From Rhizobium grahamii CCGE 502 (GTDB taxonomy: Bacteria; Pseudomonadota; Alphaproteobacteria; Rhizobiales; Rhizobiaceae): a stretch of 64,000 nt of DNA. Made by a program: the position numbers and the translations under genes. The notes below the pieces were generated by a model. That model did not search any database, was not told the origin of the DNA, and was given only the letters and a program-made list of their open reading frames with translations. The stretch covers positions 308,290-372,289 of the forward strand of contig NZ_AEYE02000031.1 in assembly GCF_000298315.2 (NCBI RefSeq), written 5' to 3'. Below, piece by piece: positions 37,195-46,485 of this stretch (positions within the stretch are counted from its first letter, which is position 1; the number at the start of each line of letters is the position of its first letter).

Positions 37195-38094
37195 CTACGC
37201 CTGCTCGCCGGAATTGCCCGCTGAGATCATCGCGTCAAACGCGTCCGCTGCCTTGCTGCGATAGCGTTCCTGATGGCGCAGCAGAAAGAATGGCCGAGGC
37301 AGGGCTGGAATGTTCGCCTCCTTGAGAGTTCCGGCGCGGAGAAACGGGGTGGCGATGCTTCGTGATATCAGCGTCGCGCCCAGTCCAGCCTCGACAGTGC
37401 CGATCACCGTTTCGTTGCCCGGCAGCGACATCGGAATATCAAGCGTGTCGACCGTCAGCCCTGCCGTTTGGAGAAGGCTTTCGAATGCGCGGCGCGTTCC
37501 GGACCCTGGCTCGCGCAGGATCCAGGCTGTCTGGGGGAAATCCCTGACGGTTCGTGGTTTTCCGTCAGCCCAGGCGTGTTCGGGCGCTACGATCGCGATC
37601 ATCTCGTCGGTAGCAACTTCCCTCATCGACAGGCCCCGACGTTCCTGCGGCCATTCGATCAGGCCGATCTCTGCTCGCCCGTCGGCCACGGCATCAGTCA
37701 CTTCCTCCGTATTGCCGATCCTGATGTCCAGCGCGATCCCGGGGTAGCATTTGCGATATTCCGCAAGGCGCGGAGCGAGCCAGTAGCCGGCGACGGTCTG
37801 GCTTGCCATGATCGATAGTTCGCCATGCATCAAACCGGAAAGGTCCATCAAGGCGGCTTCGGCAGCGCGTGCGCTCGCAAGAACGGCTTGCGCTTCCTTC
37901 AGAAACATTCGCCCAGCCTGGTTCAGCACGATAGAGCGACCGACGCGGTCAAACAGCGCAACGCGGTGCCGGCTTTCGAGCGCAGTGATTGCCGCGCTAA
38001 CGGCCGATTGCGTCATGTTGAGATGAGAAGCCGCCTGGGTGATATGTTGGCGTACGGCGACCTCAACGAAAATTCGAAGTTGCTCAAGGGTCAT
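37195..38094 (-). CDS. LysR family transcriptional regulator (CbbR/CysB-like)
   Basis: 299-residue LysR regulator. The N-terminal HTH is complete (MTLEQLRIFVEVAVRQHITQAASHLNMTQSAVSAAITALE), followed by the two-lobe sensor domain (GELSIMASQTVAGYWLAPRLAEYRKCYPG). It is divergent from a TDT-family transporter gene across 110 bases that hold a TTCGATA-N-TATCGAA palindrome. LysR regulators usually control the divergent gene; the ligand is unknown. Sulfite or small organic anions are guesses based on TDT families. Confidence 0.9.
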   Translation of the reverse strand: MTLEQLRIFVEVAVRQHITQAASHLNMTQSAVSAAITALESRHRVALFDRVGRSIVLNQAGRMFLKEAQAVLASARAAEAALMDLSGLMHGELSIMASQTVAGYWLAPRLAEYRKCYPGIALDIRIGNTEEVTDAVADGRAEIGLIEWPQERRGLSMREVATDEMIAIVAPEHAWADGKPRTVRDFPQTAWILREPGSGTRRAFESLLQTAGLTVDTLDIPMSLPGNETVIGTVEAGLGATLISRSIATPFLRAGTLKEANIPALPRPFFLLRHQERYRSKAADAFDAMISAGNSGEQA

Positions 38095-38112
38095 GGGTTG
38101 TCCGCATTATCA

Positions 38113-38127
38113 TTCGATATTATCGAA
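38113..38127. promoter_or_regulatory. LysR-type operator in the lysR/TDT intergenic region
   Basis: Perfect 15-base palindrome TTCGATA-T-TATCGAA (T-N11-A type), centred 26 bases upstream of the lysR start, with extra ATTATC and GATAAT half-sites on either side. Confidence 0.6.
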
Positions 38128-38204
38128 CATAACGATAATTACAATTCGTTGGAATCGATTAATTTGCCGGCGTATCAGTGGGGCAACCTCAAGAGGATAT
38201 GCCC

Positions 38205-39353
38205 ATGGCCGCATTCATTGTTTCCGGTATTGCGTCCAGTCCATCTGCGTCACGCTGCGTCCTGCATTTTACCCCGAACTGGTTTGCGGCGACGATGGGT
38301 ACGGGCATCCTTGCAATCTGCCTCGCACAGTTTCCAAATGCGCCAGCACTCACCGCCGTCGGAGAAGTCCTGTGGCTGTCGAACATCGTGCTGTTTGTCG
38401 GTCTGGCGCTGCTCTATGCCGCCAAATTGATACGACACCGGCGCGAGGCTATGCGTATTTTTGCTCACCCGGTCGCTTCGATGTTCTTTGGATGCATTCC
38501 GATGGGGCTTGCCACGATCGTCAACGGGACGGTCATTTTCGGCATCGCGCGGTTCGGCGACGCGGCTGTTCCTGTTGCCATCGGCCTCTGGTGGTTCGAT
38601 GCCGCACTTGCGGTGCTTTCCGGTCTTGCGATTCCGTTCGCGATGGTCACCCGGCAGACGCATGTGCTCGAAGAGATGAGTGCGGTGTGGCTGTTACCGG
38701 TGGTTGCCTGCGAAGTCACCGCGGCGAGCGGCGGGTTGCTGCTTCCTCACATTCCCGGCGCGAGTGACCAGATGACGGTGCTGTTTGCGAGTTACGTGCT
38801 CTGGGCCGCTTCCGTGCCGCTGGCACTTGGGCTGCTCAGCATCCTCTTCCTGCGGATGGTGCTTCACAAACTGCCTCCGGCCAGCATGGCGTCGACCGCT
38901 TTCCTGTCGCTCGGCCCGATAGGGACCGGCGCGCTCGGACTGAGCCTTTTTGCGCTGAACGGGAACGCGGTGCTCGCCGCCAATGGTCTCGGTCTGTTTG
39001 CCGGCGCAATGTCGGGTGCCGCATTCCTCGGCGCGATCTTACTTTGGGCTTATGGCCTGTGGTGGTTGGGCATGGCGCTGGCCATAACTGCCCGCTACGT
39101 GGCGAATGGCCTGCCATTCAACCTCGGCTGGTGGGGATACACCTTTCCGATCGGTGTCTACGCGGTTGCAACGATGCGTCTTGCGGCGGCGCTCCATTTT
39201 CCGGCGCTCGCGATGTTCGGTGCCGTTCTTGTGATCGTGCTCGCGGCGATCTGGATTGTCGTTGCAGTCAGAACCTGCTTCGGGGCCGTGGACGGCACAC
39301 TTTTTGTAGATCCTAGTTTGGCTGACGGGGCTTCGTCGGGCCTCACCCGGTAA
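38205..39353 (+). CDS. TDT family transporter (TehA/SLAC1-like)
   Basis: 382-residue membrane protein with about ten helices. The start FTPNWFAATMGTGILAICLAQFP is the TDT family N-terminus, and the fold is that of TehA, Mae1 and plant SLAC1 anion channels. Other landmarks are FFGCIPMGLATIVNG, WLLPVVACEVTAASGG and NLGWWGYTFPIGVYAVAT. Start 38205 is chosen because an AAGAGG ribosome site lies about 8 bases before it; ATG 38199 would sit too close. Members carry malate, sulfite, chloride or tellurite-related anions; the substrate here cannot be told. It is divergent from lysR and convergent with the methyltransferase gene. Confidence 0.88.
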   Translation: MAAFIVSGIASSPSASRCVLHFTPNWFAATMGTGILAICLAQFPNAPALTAVGEVLWLSNIVLFVGLALLYAAKLIRHRREAMRIFAHPVASMFFGCIPMGLATIVNGTVIFGIARFGDAAVPVAIGLWWFDAALAVLSGLAIPFAMVTRQTHVLEEMSAVWLLPVVACEVTAASGGLLLPHIPGASDQMTVLFASYVLWAASVPLALGLLSILFLRMVLHKLPPASMASTAFLSLGPIGTGALGLSLFALNGNAVLAANGLGLFAGAMSGAAFLGAILLWAYGLWWLGMALAITARYVANGLPFNLGWWGYTFPIGVYAVATMRLAAALHFPALAMFGAVLVIVLAAIWIVVAVRTCFGAVDGTLFVDPSLADGASSGLTR

Positions 39354-39362
39354 GGCTTGAGT

Positions 39363-39977
39363 TCATCGGTCGAAGCGACTGACCTCGATTCCGCTGCCGA
39401 CCGGCAAAAGCACGCTGGTAATGCCGGGCCTGGCCCGGATCGCTTTGCCGTATTGCCTGACGTTCTCGTCGCCGGGACGCAGCATGTTGTCCGCAACGAT
39501 GATCGCGCCGGGATTGAGCTTGGGATAGAAGGCCTCGAGGCAAGGCAGATACAAGTCCTTCCAGAGATCCACGAGGACAAAGTCGATGCCATCGGTGAGG
39601 TGGCCGATCATTTCTACCGCGTCACCGATCCGGAAATCGATCCAGTCAGCGAGCCCAGCCTTTATCGCCATCCCTTTGGCATGTGCCGACTTATACTCGT
39701 GCAACTCCATGGTGATCAGCCTGCCGCCTGCCGCCCGCGCCGCTTCCGCCAGCCAGATGCCGGAATAGCCGAAGGAAGTGCCAAGCTCGAGAATGACCGG
39801 CTTTTCGAGGCTCTTGGCGAGAATGTTGATAAGCTGCCCGGTTTCCCGACCGACCGCGCGCAAACGCATGTCCTGCCCTCCGTCGCGGCCGCCGGGTGCA
39901 AGCTGGCGAGGACTGTTCTGCTCCTCGCGGATCATGACATGGTAGGTATCAAGCACGTCCTGAATCTTGCCGTCCAT
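39363..39977 (-). CDS. SAM-dependent O-methyltransferase
   Basis: 204-residue class I methyltransferase close to the catechol/caffeoyl-CoA O-methyltransferase group. Motif I is VILELGTSFGYSGIWLAEAA; the acidic end of strand 2 reads LITMELHEYKS and the metal-region block is IDFVLVDLWKDLYLPCLEAFYPKL. Start 39977 has a GAGGAG ribosome site; an in-frame extension to 40112 lacks one. The substrate is unknown. It ends 9 bases from the stop of the convergent TDT gene. Confidence 0.82.
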   Translation of the reverse strand: MDGKIQDVLDTYHVMIREEQNSPRQLAPGGRDGGQDMRLRAVGRETGQLINILAKSLEKPVILELGTSFGYSGIWLAEAARAAGGRLITMELHEYKSAHAKGMAIKAGLADWIDFRIGDAVEMIGHLTDGIDFVLVDLWKDLYLPCLEAFYPKLNPGAIIVADNMLRPGDENVRQYGKAIRARPGITSVLLPVGSGIEVSRFDR

Positions 39978-40271
39978 CTTCGACTCCTCGAGGCGGTGCC
40001 CGAGTTGAGACACCCACATGCGCGGCCCTGCTGACAAGTTTTGCTCGGCAGTCGCTGGCATGAAAGTTAAACTTTGGCAACAATCGCCATTTACCGTCAG
40101 GCGTTGTTGCACGGCCCTGAGATGTCGGTTACATCCGGTTCTTCAACGGTCGGGCGTCGCTCGGCCGCGTAAGCGTTAACGTCACTCAACGCGTATGATC
40201 GAACGGCTCTGCGGCTTCGATCTGCGCGACTGTGTCCTGCGGATCGAGGTGAAGAGCCTCTGAAGGACACG

Positions 40272-41042
40272 ATGGATAGCAATCAGAACTCAACTTACAG
40301 CCTGCCGGCTCCACAGATCGAACGGGTTCGTCATGAACTACGTCGCCGCTCCCTGACGGTCGCCGAAGTCACGGATATCACGCCGGGCATGCGCCGCATC
40401 GTCCTGACGGGCGACGACCTTGCGGACTTCATCAGCCTAGCGCCGGATGATCACGTGAAAGTCTTTGTGCCTGCGCTCGAGGGCGAGGCCCGTCGCGACT
40501 ATACGCCACGGCGGTACGACAACGATGCCCGCACGTTGACGATCGACTTTGCCTTGCATGAAGCCGGCCCGGTGACCCAGTGGGCGATTGAGGCATCCGT
40601 GGGCGATACCCTTGCGATCGGCGGGCCGCGAGGCTCAGCGGTGGTGTCCTCAAGCGTGACCCGGTGGCTGCTGATCGGCGACGAAACCGCGCTGCCTGCC
40701 ATGGGACGCCGGATCGAGGAAAGCGATGTCGGGATAGTGATCACCGCCATCGGGGCGGTGGCGGGGCAGGCGGAGAGGCAGATCTTCGAAACCAAGGCGG
40801 AACTACTTATGCATTGGGCGGAACGATCGCCTTCGGATGCGACGGATGCCGGACCGCTTCTGAGCATTTTGCGGGGGGTCGATATTCGGCCGGAAACTTT
40901 CGTCTGGGTCGCGGCCGAGGCGTCGGTTACACGCGCAATCCGCGCCTATCTTGTTACGGAGCGGGGCTATCCGTTGCACTGGATCAAGGCTTCCGGCTAC
41001 TGGATCAAGGGCAAGGCCGATACCACGGAGAAGTTCGACTAG
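40272..41042 (+). CDS. Siderophore-interacting protein (ferric siderophore reductase)
   Basis: 256-residue NAD(P)H-dependent flavin reductase of the ViuB/SIP family. The FAD-binding barrel has MRRIVLTGDDLADF, DDHVKVFVPALEG and RDYTPRRYD (RxYTxR flavin motif). The nucleotide domain has RWLLIGDETALPAMGRRIEE and a C-terminal GYWIKGKADT, which is typical. It takes iron from ferric siderophores in the cytosol. No siderophore transport genes lie next to it. A GAAGGACAC region precedes the ATG. Confidence 0.9.
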   Translation: MDSNQNSTYSLPAPQIERVRHELRRRSLTVAEVTDITPGMRRIVLTGDDLADFISLAPDDHVKVFVPALEGEARRDYTPRRYDNDARTLTIDFALHEAGPVTQWAIEASVGDTLAIGGPRGSAVVSSSVTRWLLIGDETALPAMGRRIEESDVGIVITAIGAVAGQAERQIFETKAELLMHWAERSPSDATDAGPLLSILRGVDIRPETFVWVAAEASVTRAIRAYLVTERGYPLHWIKASGYWIKGKADTTEKFD

Positions 41043-41180
41043 GTTCTGTTCAGGAGGCGCGCGCGTCACGGCTCGCTTCCTGCTCCTACGGACTCTGAAG
41101 AGCCGTTTTCGGCGTGAAATCGGTGTTCGCAACGTCGCTGCATCTCGGACCTTCGCAAGCAACGCGCGGTTGGAAAGTGT

Positions 41181-41242
41181 TTGACATACCCGGATCCACC
41201 ATGGATCATACGCCTCATGGGGTCGCGATCACCCCACGAGGC
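41181..41242 (+). promoter_or_regulatory. Promoter, operator palindrome and leader hairpin of the chromate module
   Basis: A consensus TTGACA (41181-41186) is followed by a 17-base spacer and GATCAT (41204-41209). The palindrome GATCCA-CCA-TGGATC (41193-41207) lies over the spacer and -10. A hairpin with two stem blocks, GCCTC / GAGGC and TGGGGT / ACCCCA, follows at 41212-41242, inside the presumed leader of the rhodanese-ChrB gene. Confidence 0.6.
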
Positions 41243-41293
41243 GCCAGCCGAAGAGTCGCGTCCAACGAAGCCGCTAACACGGAGGGACGCGCA

Positions 41294-42109
41294 ATGCCGT
41301 CATTCACCGAAATCTCAGCCGATAAACTGAACCGTCTCATTGGCACGCCCGGTGCGCCGGTGTTGATCGATGTGCGCAACGATGAGGATTTTTCCGCCGA
41401 TCCTCGTCTCATTCCCGGATCAATCCGCAGGCCGTTCAGGGATGTGGATCAATGGGGCCATGAAATCCAAAGCCCAGCAGTGATCATCTGTCACCATGGC
41501 GCCAAGCTCAGCCACGGCGTTGCCGCGCATCTTCGCTTCATGGGCGTGCAGGCAGAAACGCTGGAAGGCGGGTTCGAAGCGTGGATCAAGATGAGCGGCC
41601 TTGCTGTGCCCTCGGACAAGCTGCCGTCTCGTGATACCAAGGGACGAACCGTTTGGGTCACGCGCGCGCGCCCGAAGATCGACCGTATCGCATGCCCCTG
41701 GCTGATCCGTCGCTTCGTCGATCCGTCGGCCGTCTTTCTGTTTGTTCCCACCGCGGACGTCTTGATGGTCGCCGACCGTTTCGGGGCGACACCCTTCGAT
41801 ATCGAGGACGTCTTCTGGAGCCATCGCGGCGATCGTTGCTCCTTCGACATCATGGTGGAGGAATTTGCCATTCAATCCGACGCGCTCCTCAGGCTTGCGA
41901 CAGTTGTCCGGGCGGCCGATACCGCAAGACTCGATCTTGCGCCCGAAGCGGCCGGATTGCTGGCGGCTTCACTCGGGCTTTCGCGGATGTTTGCCGACGA
42001 CCTTGAACAATTGGAAGCAGGCATGACCCTATACGATGCCTTCTATCGATGGTGCAGGGATGCGACCGACGAGACACACAATTGGCCCTCGGCGAAGAGG
42101 GGAAGCTGA
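41294..42109 (+). CDS. Rhodanese domain fused to ChrB-type domain
   Basis: 271-residue two-domain protein. Residues 1-105 form a rhodanese domain (LIDVRNDEDFSADPRLIPGSIRRP...AVIICHHGAKLSHGVAAHLRFMGV...LEGGFEAW). In place of the usual catalytic Cys, the loop reads CHHGAKLSHG. From about 120 on, the ChrB C-terminal domain is seen (VWVTRARPKIDRIACPWLIRRFVDPSAVFLFV), known from the chromate-sensing regulator ChrB. Start 41294 has a GGAGGG ribosome site. ATG of chrA follows one base after the stop, so the two are coupled. Role: chromate-resistance accessory or sensor. Confidence 0.85.
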   Translation: MPSFTEISADKLNRLIGTPGAPVLIDVRNDEDFSADPRLIPGSIRRPFRDVDQWGHEIQSPAVIICHHGAKLSHGVAAHLRFMGVQAETLEGGFEAWIKMSGLAVPSDKLPSRDTKGRTVWVTRARPKIDRIACPWLIRRFVDPSAVFLFVPTADVLMVADRFGATPFDIEDVFWSHRGDRCSFDIMVEEFAIQSDALLRLATVVRAADTARLDLAPEAAGLLAASLGLSRMFADDLEQLEAGMTLYDAFYRWCRDATDETHNWPSAKRGS

Positions 42110-42110
42110 G

Positions 42111-43523
42111 ATGGCCAACCTTGTCACGGATACGCCCGCCGACGATACCGCGGGCGGGACGGGTCACGGTGTCTCCTTCGGTGACGCCTTTCGCGTCTGG
42201 TTGCGGGTGGCGGCGCTGAGCTTCGGCGGCCCGGCGGGGCAGATCGCCGTCATGCACAGGATCGTCGTCGACGAAAAGAAGTGGATTGGCGAGCATCGTT
42301 TTCTGCATGCCCTGAACTACTGCATGCTGCTGCCGGGGCCAGAAGCGCAACAGCTCGCCATCTATATCGGGTGGCTCATGCACAGGACGGCGGGTGGGCT
42401 CGTCGCCGGCATCCTTTTCGTTGTGCCGGGCTTCCTTTCCATCCTTGCCCTCAGCTACGTCTACGTACTGTTTGGAAACGTCGATGCCATCGAAGGCATG
42501 TTCTTCGGTCTCAAGGCCGCTGTCCTTGCGGTCGTTTTGCAAGCCGTCATCCGGATCGGTGGCAGGGCGCTGAAAAATTCGGCGATGGTCGCCATCGCGG
42601 CCGCCGCGTTCGTGGGGATCTATGTTCTGCATATCTCGTTTCCGTTGATCATCCTGGCGGCGGCGATCATCGGCTTTTTGGGTTCGGCAACCGGCTCGAA
42701 GCCCTTCCAGACAGGCAATGGCCATAAGGCCGCTGCCGGTCGCGTGCTGGCCGACGTCGATTCCGCGCTCGGCGAGGAAACGCCGGTCCACGCGCGGCCG
42801 AACTTGTTATGGTCATTGAAGATTTCGGCCGTCATGCTGGCGTTGTGGCTCGGACCGCTCTTGCTGCTTTACGTGTTCCGAGGCGGCGATGATGTGTTTA
42901 CGCAGATCGGCGTCTTTTTCAGCAAGATGGCCGTGGTGACTTTTGGGGGCGCGTACGCCGTGCTCGCCTATGTCGCCCAGGAGGCCGTTCAGCATTATGG
43001 TTGGCTGCGCCCAACGGAGATGCTCGATGGGCTCGGCATGGCCGAGACGACGCCCGGCCCCCTGATCATGGTTCTCCAGTTCGTCGGCTTCATGGGAGCT
43101 CACCGCGATCCAGGTGGTCTCGATCCGATGGTGGCCGCGACCTTGGCCGCAATCCTCACGACCTGGGTGACCTTCGTGCCGTGCTTCCTGTGGATCTTTC
43201 TGGGTGCGCCCTTCATCGAAAAGCTCAGGGGAAATGCAGCGCTCGCAAGCGCGATGTCGGCCATTACCGCTGCGGTGGTCGGCGTCATCCTGAACCTCGC
43301 AATCTGGTTCGGCTTGCATTTCCTGTTTACCGAGACGCGCATCCATCGGGTTGGCCTCATATGGATTGAGGTGCCCGTCTGGTCATCGCTGGCTCTGCCG
43401 TCGCTCGTTCTCAGCATCGCGGCTGCCGTTGCCATCTTCCGGTTCAGACTGTCGGTGATCCCCACATTGCTCGCTTGTGCCGTGGCCGGAATGCTTTGGA
43501 AGTTGCTCGGGGCGGCGCTGTAA
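42111..43523 (+). CDS. chrA: Chromate transporter ChrA
   Basis: 470-residue membrane protein of the long CHR family with two homologous halves. The N-terminal half has VAALSFGGPAGQIAVMHRIVVDEKKWIGEHRFLHALNYCMLLPGPEAQQLAIYIGW, and the second half repeats the pattern as VVTFGGAYAVLAYVAQEAVQHYGWL...GLGMAETTPGPLIMVLQFVGFMG. About ten helices. It exports chromate. Start 42111 (one base after the stop of the previous gene) is preferred over an in-frame start 75 bases upstream. GAAGAGGGGAAG is its ribosome site. Confidence 0.93.
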   Translation: MANLVTDTPADDTAGGTGHGVSFGDAFRVWLRVAALSFGGPAGQIAVMHRIVVDEKKWIGEHRFLHALNYCMLLPGPEAQQLAIYIGWLMHRTAGGLVAGILFVVPGFLSILALSYVYVLFGNVDAIEGMFFGLKAAVLAVVLQAVIRIGGRALKNSAMVAIAAAAFVGIYVLHISFPLIILAAAIIGFLGSATGSKPFQTGNGHKAAAGRVLADVDSALGEETPVHARPNLLWSLKISAVMLALWLGPLLLLYVFRGGDDVFTQIGVFFSKMAVVTFGGAYAVLAYVAQEAVQHYGWLRPTEMLDGLGMAETTPGPLIMVLQFVGFMGAHRDPGGLDPMVAATLAAILTTWVTFVPCFLWIFLGAPFIEKLRGNAALASAMSAITAAVVGVILNLAIWFGLHFLFTETRIHRVGLIWIEVPVWSSLALPSLVLSIAAAVAIFRFRLSVIPTLLACAVAGMLWKLLGAAL

Positions 43524-43707
43524 CAGCGGCAGCACAGGGCATGTGCCAAGCGACACCTCACTGATGAAACTTGCATCCTCTTGCGCCGGAACCCAATCCT
43601 TTCTATATCCTCGCCAACGAAAGTCCGGCGGCCGATCCCGCGCGGACGCATGAAATCCGCCGCATCTTATGGGTGGATCACAACAAGCTTAGAATTGGCA
43701 GTCACCC

Positions 43708-44907
43708 GTGAACACACTGGATTTTGAAAAGAAGCCGGAAGATACCCGCGTTGTCGTCGCCATGTCCGGCGGCGTCGATAGTTCCGTGGTGGCAGGCATT
43801 CTCAAACGCCAGGGCTATGACGTGCTCGGCATTACGCTGCAGCTTTACGATCACGGCGCGGCCGTTCATCGCGCAGGCTCCTGCTGTGCCGGCCAGGATA
43901 TCGACGATGCCCGTCGGGTCTGTGAGACGCTCGGCATTCCTCACTATGTACTGGACTATGAGAAGCGCTTCCGCGACACGGTGATCAATCCATTCATGGA
44001 AAGCTATGTCGCCGGCGAGACGCCGATCCCCTGTGTCTCGTGCAATCAGACGGTCAAGTTCGCGGATCTGCTGGCAACGGCCAAGGAGCTCGGCGCCGAT
44101 GCGCTTGCAACCGGCCACTACATTCGCTCGCGGCCCAATCCCGCGCCTGGCGACCCCGGTCGTCGCGCGCTTTATCGTCCGGCCGACTCCGATCGCGACC
44201 AAAGCTACTTCCTTTTCGCGACGACGCAGGAGCAGATCGACTATCTGCGCTTTCCGCTCGGCGGCCTGCCGAAGGCCGAAACCCGAAAGCTTGCCGAGGA
44301 CATGGGTCTTGTGGTCGCCAAGAAGGCGGACAGCCAGGACATCTGTTTCGTGCCGCAGGGCAAGTACTCCGACATCATCAACAAGTTGAAGCCGAATGCG
44401 GCACTCGCAGGCGAAATCGTCCATCTGGACGGCCGCGTTCTCGGCCAGCATGACGGCATTCTGCACTACACCATCGGCCAGCGCCGCGGCATCGGCATTG
44501 CCACCGGCGAGCCGCTTTATGTCGTCTATCTCGATGCCCGCTCACGTCGGGTCATCGTCGGACCGAAGGAAGCGCTGGAGACGCACCGCGTCTATCTGCG
44601 GGATGTCAACTGGCTGGGAGACGAGCCGCTCGCCGAAGCGGCCTCGGGCGGGGGCTTCGAATGCTTCGCCAAGGTGCGCTCGACACGCGCGCCGACGCCG
44701 GCCGTCCTGCATGCCGATGTGACCGGTATCTACGTCGACCTCGCGGTCGGCGAGGCCGGTGTTGCACCGGGCCAGGCCTGCGCGCTCTATTCGGCGCCCG
44801 GCGACGACGCACGCGTCTACGGCGGTGGTTTTATCGAGCGCTCCGAGCGCGAACCGGCGGCGGAGGCCTCGCTGAAGGCGTTGCTGGCAAGCCCTATCGC
44901 TGCCTGA
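43708..44907 (+). CDS. mnmA: tRNA-specific 2-thiouridylase MnmA
   Basis: 399-residue enzyme forming s2U34 in tRNA-Lys, -Glu and -Gln. The PP-loop is [18 protein letters not shown]. Catalytic Cys are in [11 protein letters not shown] and [13 protein letters not shown]; the tRNA-binding [16 protein letters not shown] segment is intact. The start is GTG at 43708. The gene stands alone, followed by a CAU tRNA gene about 110 bases downstream. Confidence 0.95.
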   Translation: MNTLDFEKKPEDTRVVVAMSGGVDSSVVAGILKRQGYDVLGITLQLYDHGAAVHRAGSCCAGQDIDDARRVCETLGIPHYVLDYEKRFRDTVINPFMESYVAGETPIPCVSCNQTVKFADLLATAKELGADALATGHYIRSRPNPAPGDPGRRALYRPADSDRDQSYFLFATTQEQIDYLRFPLGGLPKAETRKLAEDMGLVVAKKADSQDICFVPQGKYSDIINKLKPNAALAGEIVHLDGRVLGQHDGILHYTIGQRRGIGIATGEPLYVVYLDARSRRVIVGPKEALETHRVYLRDVNWLGDEPLAEAASGGGFECFAKVRSTRAPTPAVLHADVTGIYVDLAVGEAGVAPGQACALYSAPGDDARVYGGGFIERSEREPAAEASLKALLASPIAA

Positions 44908-45017
44908 AACAGCCTGTGGTATTTTCTCGATCATGCGCTTGACATGACCGCAAGGGTCACCATATAAGCCGCTCATTCGACGGGCCGGGCGTTTAGCAAA
45001 TGGCATCGTTGGCAGAT

Positions 45018-45094
45018 GGCTGGGTAGCTCAGTTGGTGAGAGCGCAGGATTCATAACCCTGAGGTCGGCGGTTCAATTCCGCCCCCCGCTACCA
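45018..45094 (+). tRNA. tRNA with CAU anticodon (elongator Met most likely)
   Basis: Cloverleaf of 77 nt with encoded CCA. D-arm GCTC / GAGC, anticodon loop TTCATAA (anticodon CAT), T-arm GGCGG / CCGCC with TTCAATT. It lacks the three G-C pairs below the anticodon typical of initiator tRNA, so elongator Met is most likely; tRNA-Ile(CAU), the TilS substrate, cannot be ruled out. Two mismatches are visible: T4 against C69 in the acceptor stem and A31 against C39 at the top of the anticodon stem. Confidence 0.92.
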
Positions 45095-45284
45095 TCTTTA
45101 TCACTGGCGCTTCCGTGTTAGCCAAGTTGGACAGTAGCCATTAGTTCGACTTCCATGGCTCGATCGGCCTACCATCGTTATGTCGCCACGGCGTAACAGG
45201 CCCGCCCGATAGGATAGGTTTCCACGGCGGCGCCTTCCTGCCGATGGTAGTGGTGCGGAACTGTTAACGGCAGCTCGCGTCTTC

Positions 45285-45470
45285 TTAGTGGAAGACATCC
45301 CACCAGTCTTTCTCTTCCGCTTCGTTCATCATCTCCAAATTCTCGATTATCTCGATTAGCTTGGCGGCCGTCATATCTTGAACTTCAGAGATCGTGTCCT
45401 CGCTGACAATCATGACAGTCCAGGTACCATCAGAGTACCGGAATGCGAGAAAGGCGGGTTTGTCGTTCAC
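45285..45470 (-). CDS. Small hypothetical protein
   Basis: 61-residue acidic protein starting at a GTG with an AGGAG ribosome site nine bases upstream (an in-frame extension to 45521 lacks one). Sequence features: KPAFLAFRYSDGTWTVMIVSEDTISEV, a short beta-rich N-terminal half, then TAAKLIEIIENLEMMNEAEEKDWWDVF, helical and acidic. No signal peptide. Function unknown. A long perfect inverted repeat lies just upstream at 45549-45587. Confidence 0.5.
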   Translation of the reverse strand: MNDKPAFLAFRYSDGTWTVMIVSEDTISEVQDMTAAKLIEIIENLEMMNEAEEKDWWDVFH

Positions 45471-45548
45471 GACTGTTTCTCCTCTGACTTGCAGGATGAG
45501 CAGGACAGCAGGCCGGATCAAGGATGTCTACTCGCAGTCAAAAAGGTT

Positions 45549-45587
45549 CCCGGATATTGTGGAGGGATCAAGTCCGCAATATCCGGG
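45549..45587. repeat. Perfect 11-bp inverted repeat
   Basis: CCCGGATATTG (45549-45559) and its exact complement (45577-45587) with a 17-base loop. It is the first of three such structures in a gene-poor segment. Confidence 0.75.
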
Positions 45588-45795
45588 ATGCACTGTGTCC
45601 TAGGGTATGAGGACGTTTGGAAGGCTACAGTATCAATTGCTCCTTGCCGTCTTTCGAAAGTCGAACGATTTGTTGGACTTAGGTCGGAGCAAAAGGCGCC
45701 CTAGGCCTGATTTTCAGACTAGACAGGACGCTGGCGATCGAGCGTGACGAGAAGCCGCACTGGTAGAGCACTATGGATCGTCCCATCTCTAAAGC

Positions 45796-45909
45796 ATGAA
45801 TAAGAAGCAATTCGTCGGTCTAAGCATTACGGTGTTGGTCGGTCTTACCTGCGTGCTGCTGGTGACGGCTTCGATCCTCGGCCCTACGGTCGCGGTTCCG
45901 CCTCTCTAA
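45796..45909 (+). CDS. Possible 37-residue membrane peptide
   Basis: Short frame MNKKQFVGLSITVLVGLTCV followed by LLVTASILGPTVAVPPL: a Lys-positive start and one hydrophobic helix. The ribosome site is weak (TCTCTAAAG), so expression is doubtful. Confidence 0.3.
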   Translation: MNKKQFVGLSITVLVGLTCVLLVTASILGPTVAVPPL

Positions 45910-46485
45910 CGGCATCGGGCAAGCATTCTGCCGATATCGCGCAGCCAGACGCCGTCAATCTGCCTCGGCACCCTCATGACGAGGGGTGCGGCGCTGATGT
46001 TGCGGCGGCGGATTGTCGTGGATATTGAGACGACGGATATCCGGTAACTGCTATGCACGCACCTTGCTGGCCCATGGTAAAGCTAATCCCTCTTGGGGCT
46101 GTGGGCTCTCTTCATCAGGGTGGATTTGATAGTCAATAGTGACAGCTCGAAGGGGCGCCAGGTTTGAAGCCGTGGTCGCAAACCGGATTCATAGGGCGCT
46201 TGCGATCCATCATTCGGGGAGTCAGAAACCGATTGGTCATCGGTGTGGTGGATCCAGTCGTTTGCTTGCTCACAGCTGTTGGGGTGCCTTTCTTCGCAGC
46301 CGATGACGCCGCCGCAGCAGGCGCAAAGTTCGAAAGACCAAAGAGTGCAGCGACCGCTGCAGGTGCCAACGGTGTATGAACTAATGGTGTCACCGCGCCA
46401 GTATAGGGAGGCAGCCTTGGCCGCAACGCGGTTGCCAAGCGGATGTTTCCGCCTATCTCAAGGGGTCCGCAAGCAAGGAGTTGGC
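45910..46485. other. Gene-poor stretch
   Basis: No frame here looks convincingly coding. A minus-strand open frame at 46133-46438 (Ala/Pro/Thr-rich) and a plus-strand one at 46164-46379 overlap as mirror images, and neither has a good ribosome site. Base composition is less GC-rich than in neighbouring genes. Confidence 0.4.

Noticed and set aside
46133-46438. Minus-strand 101-residue frame
   Set aside because: Low-complexity, overlaps a mirror frame, no ribosome site; kept only as part of the gene-poor stretch.
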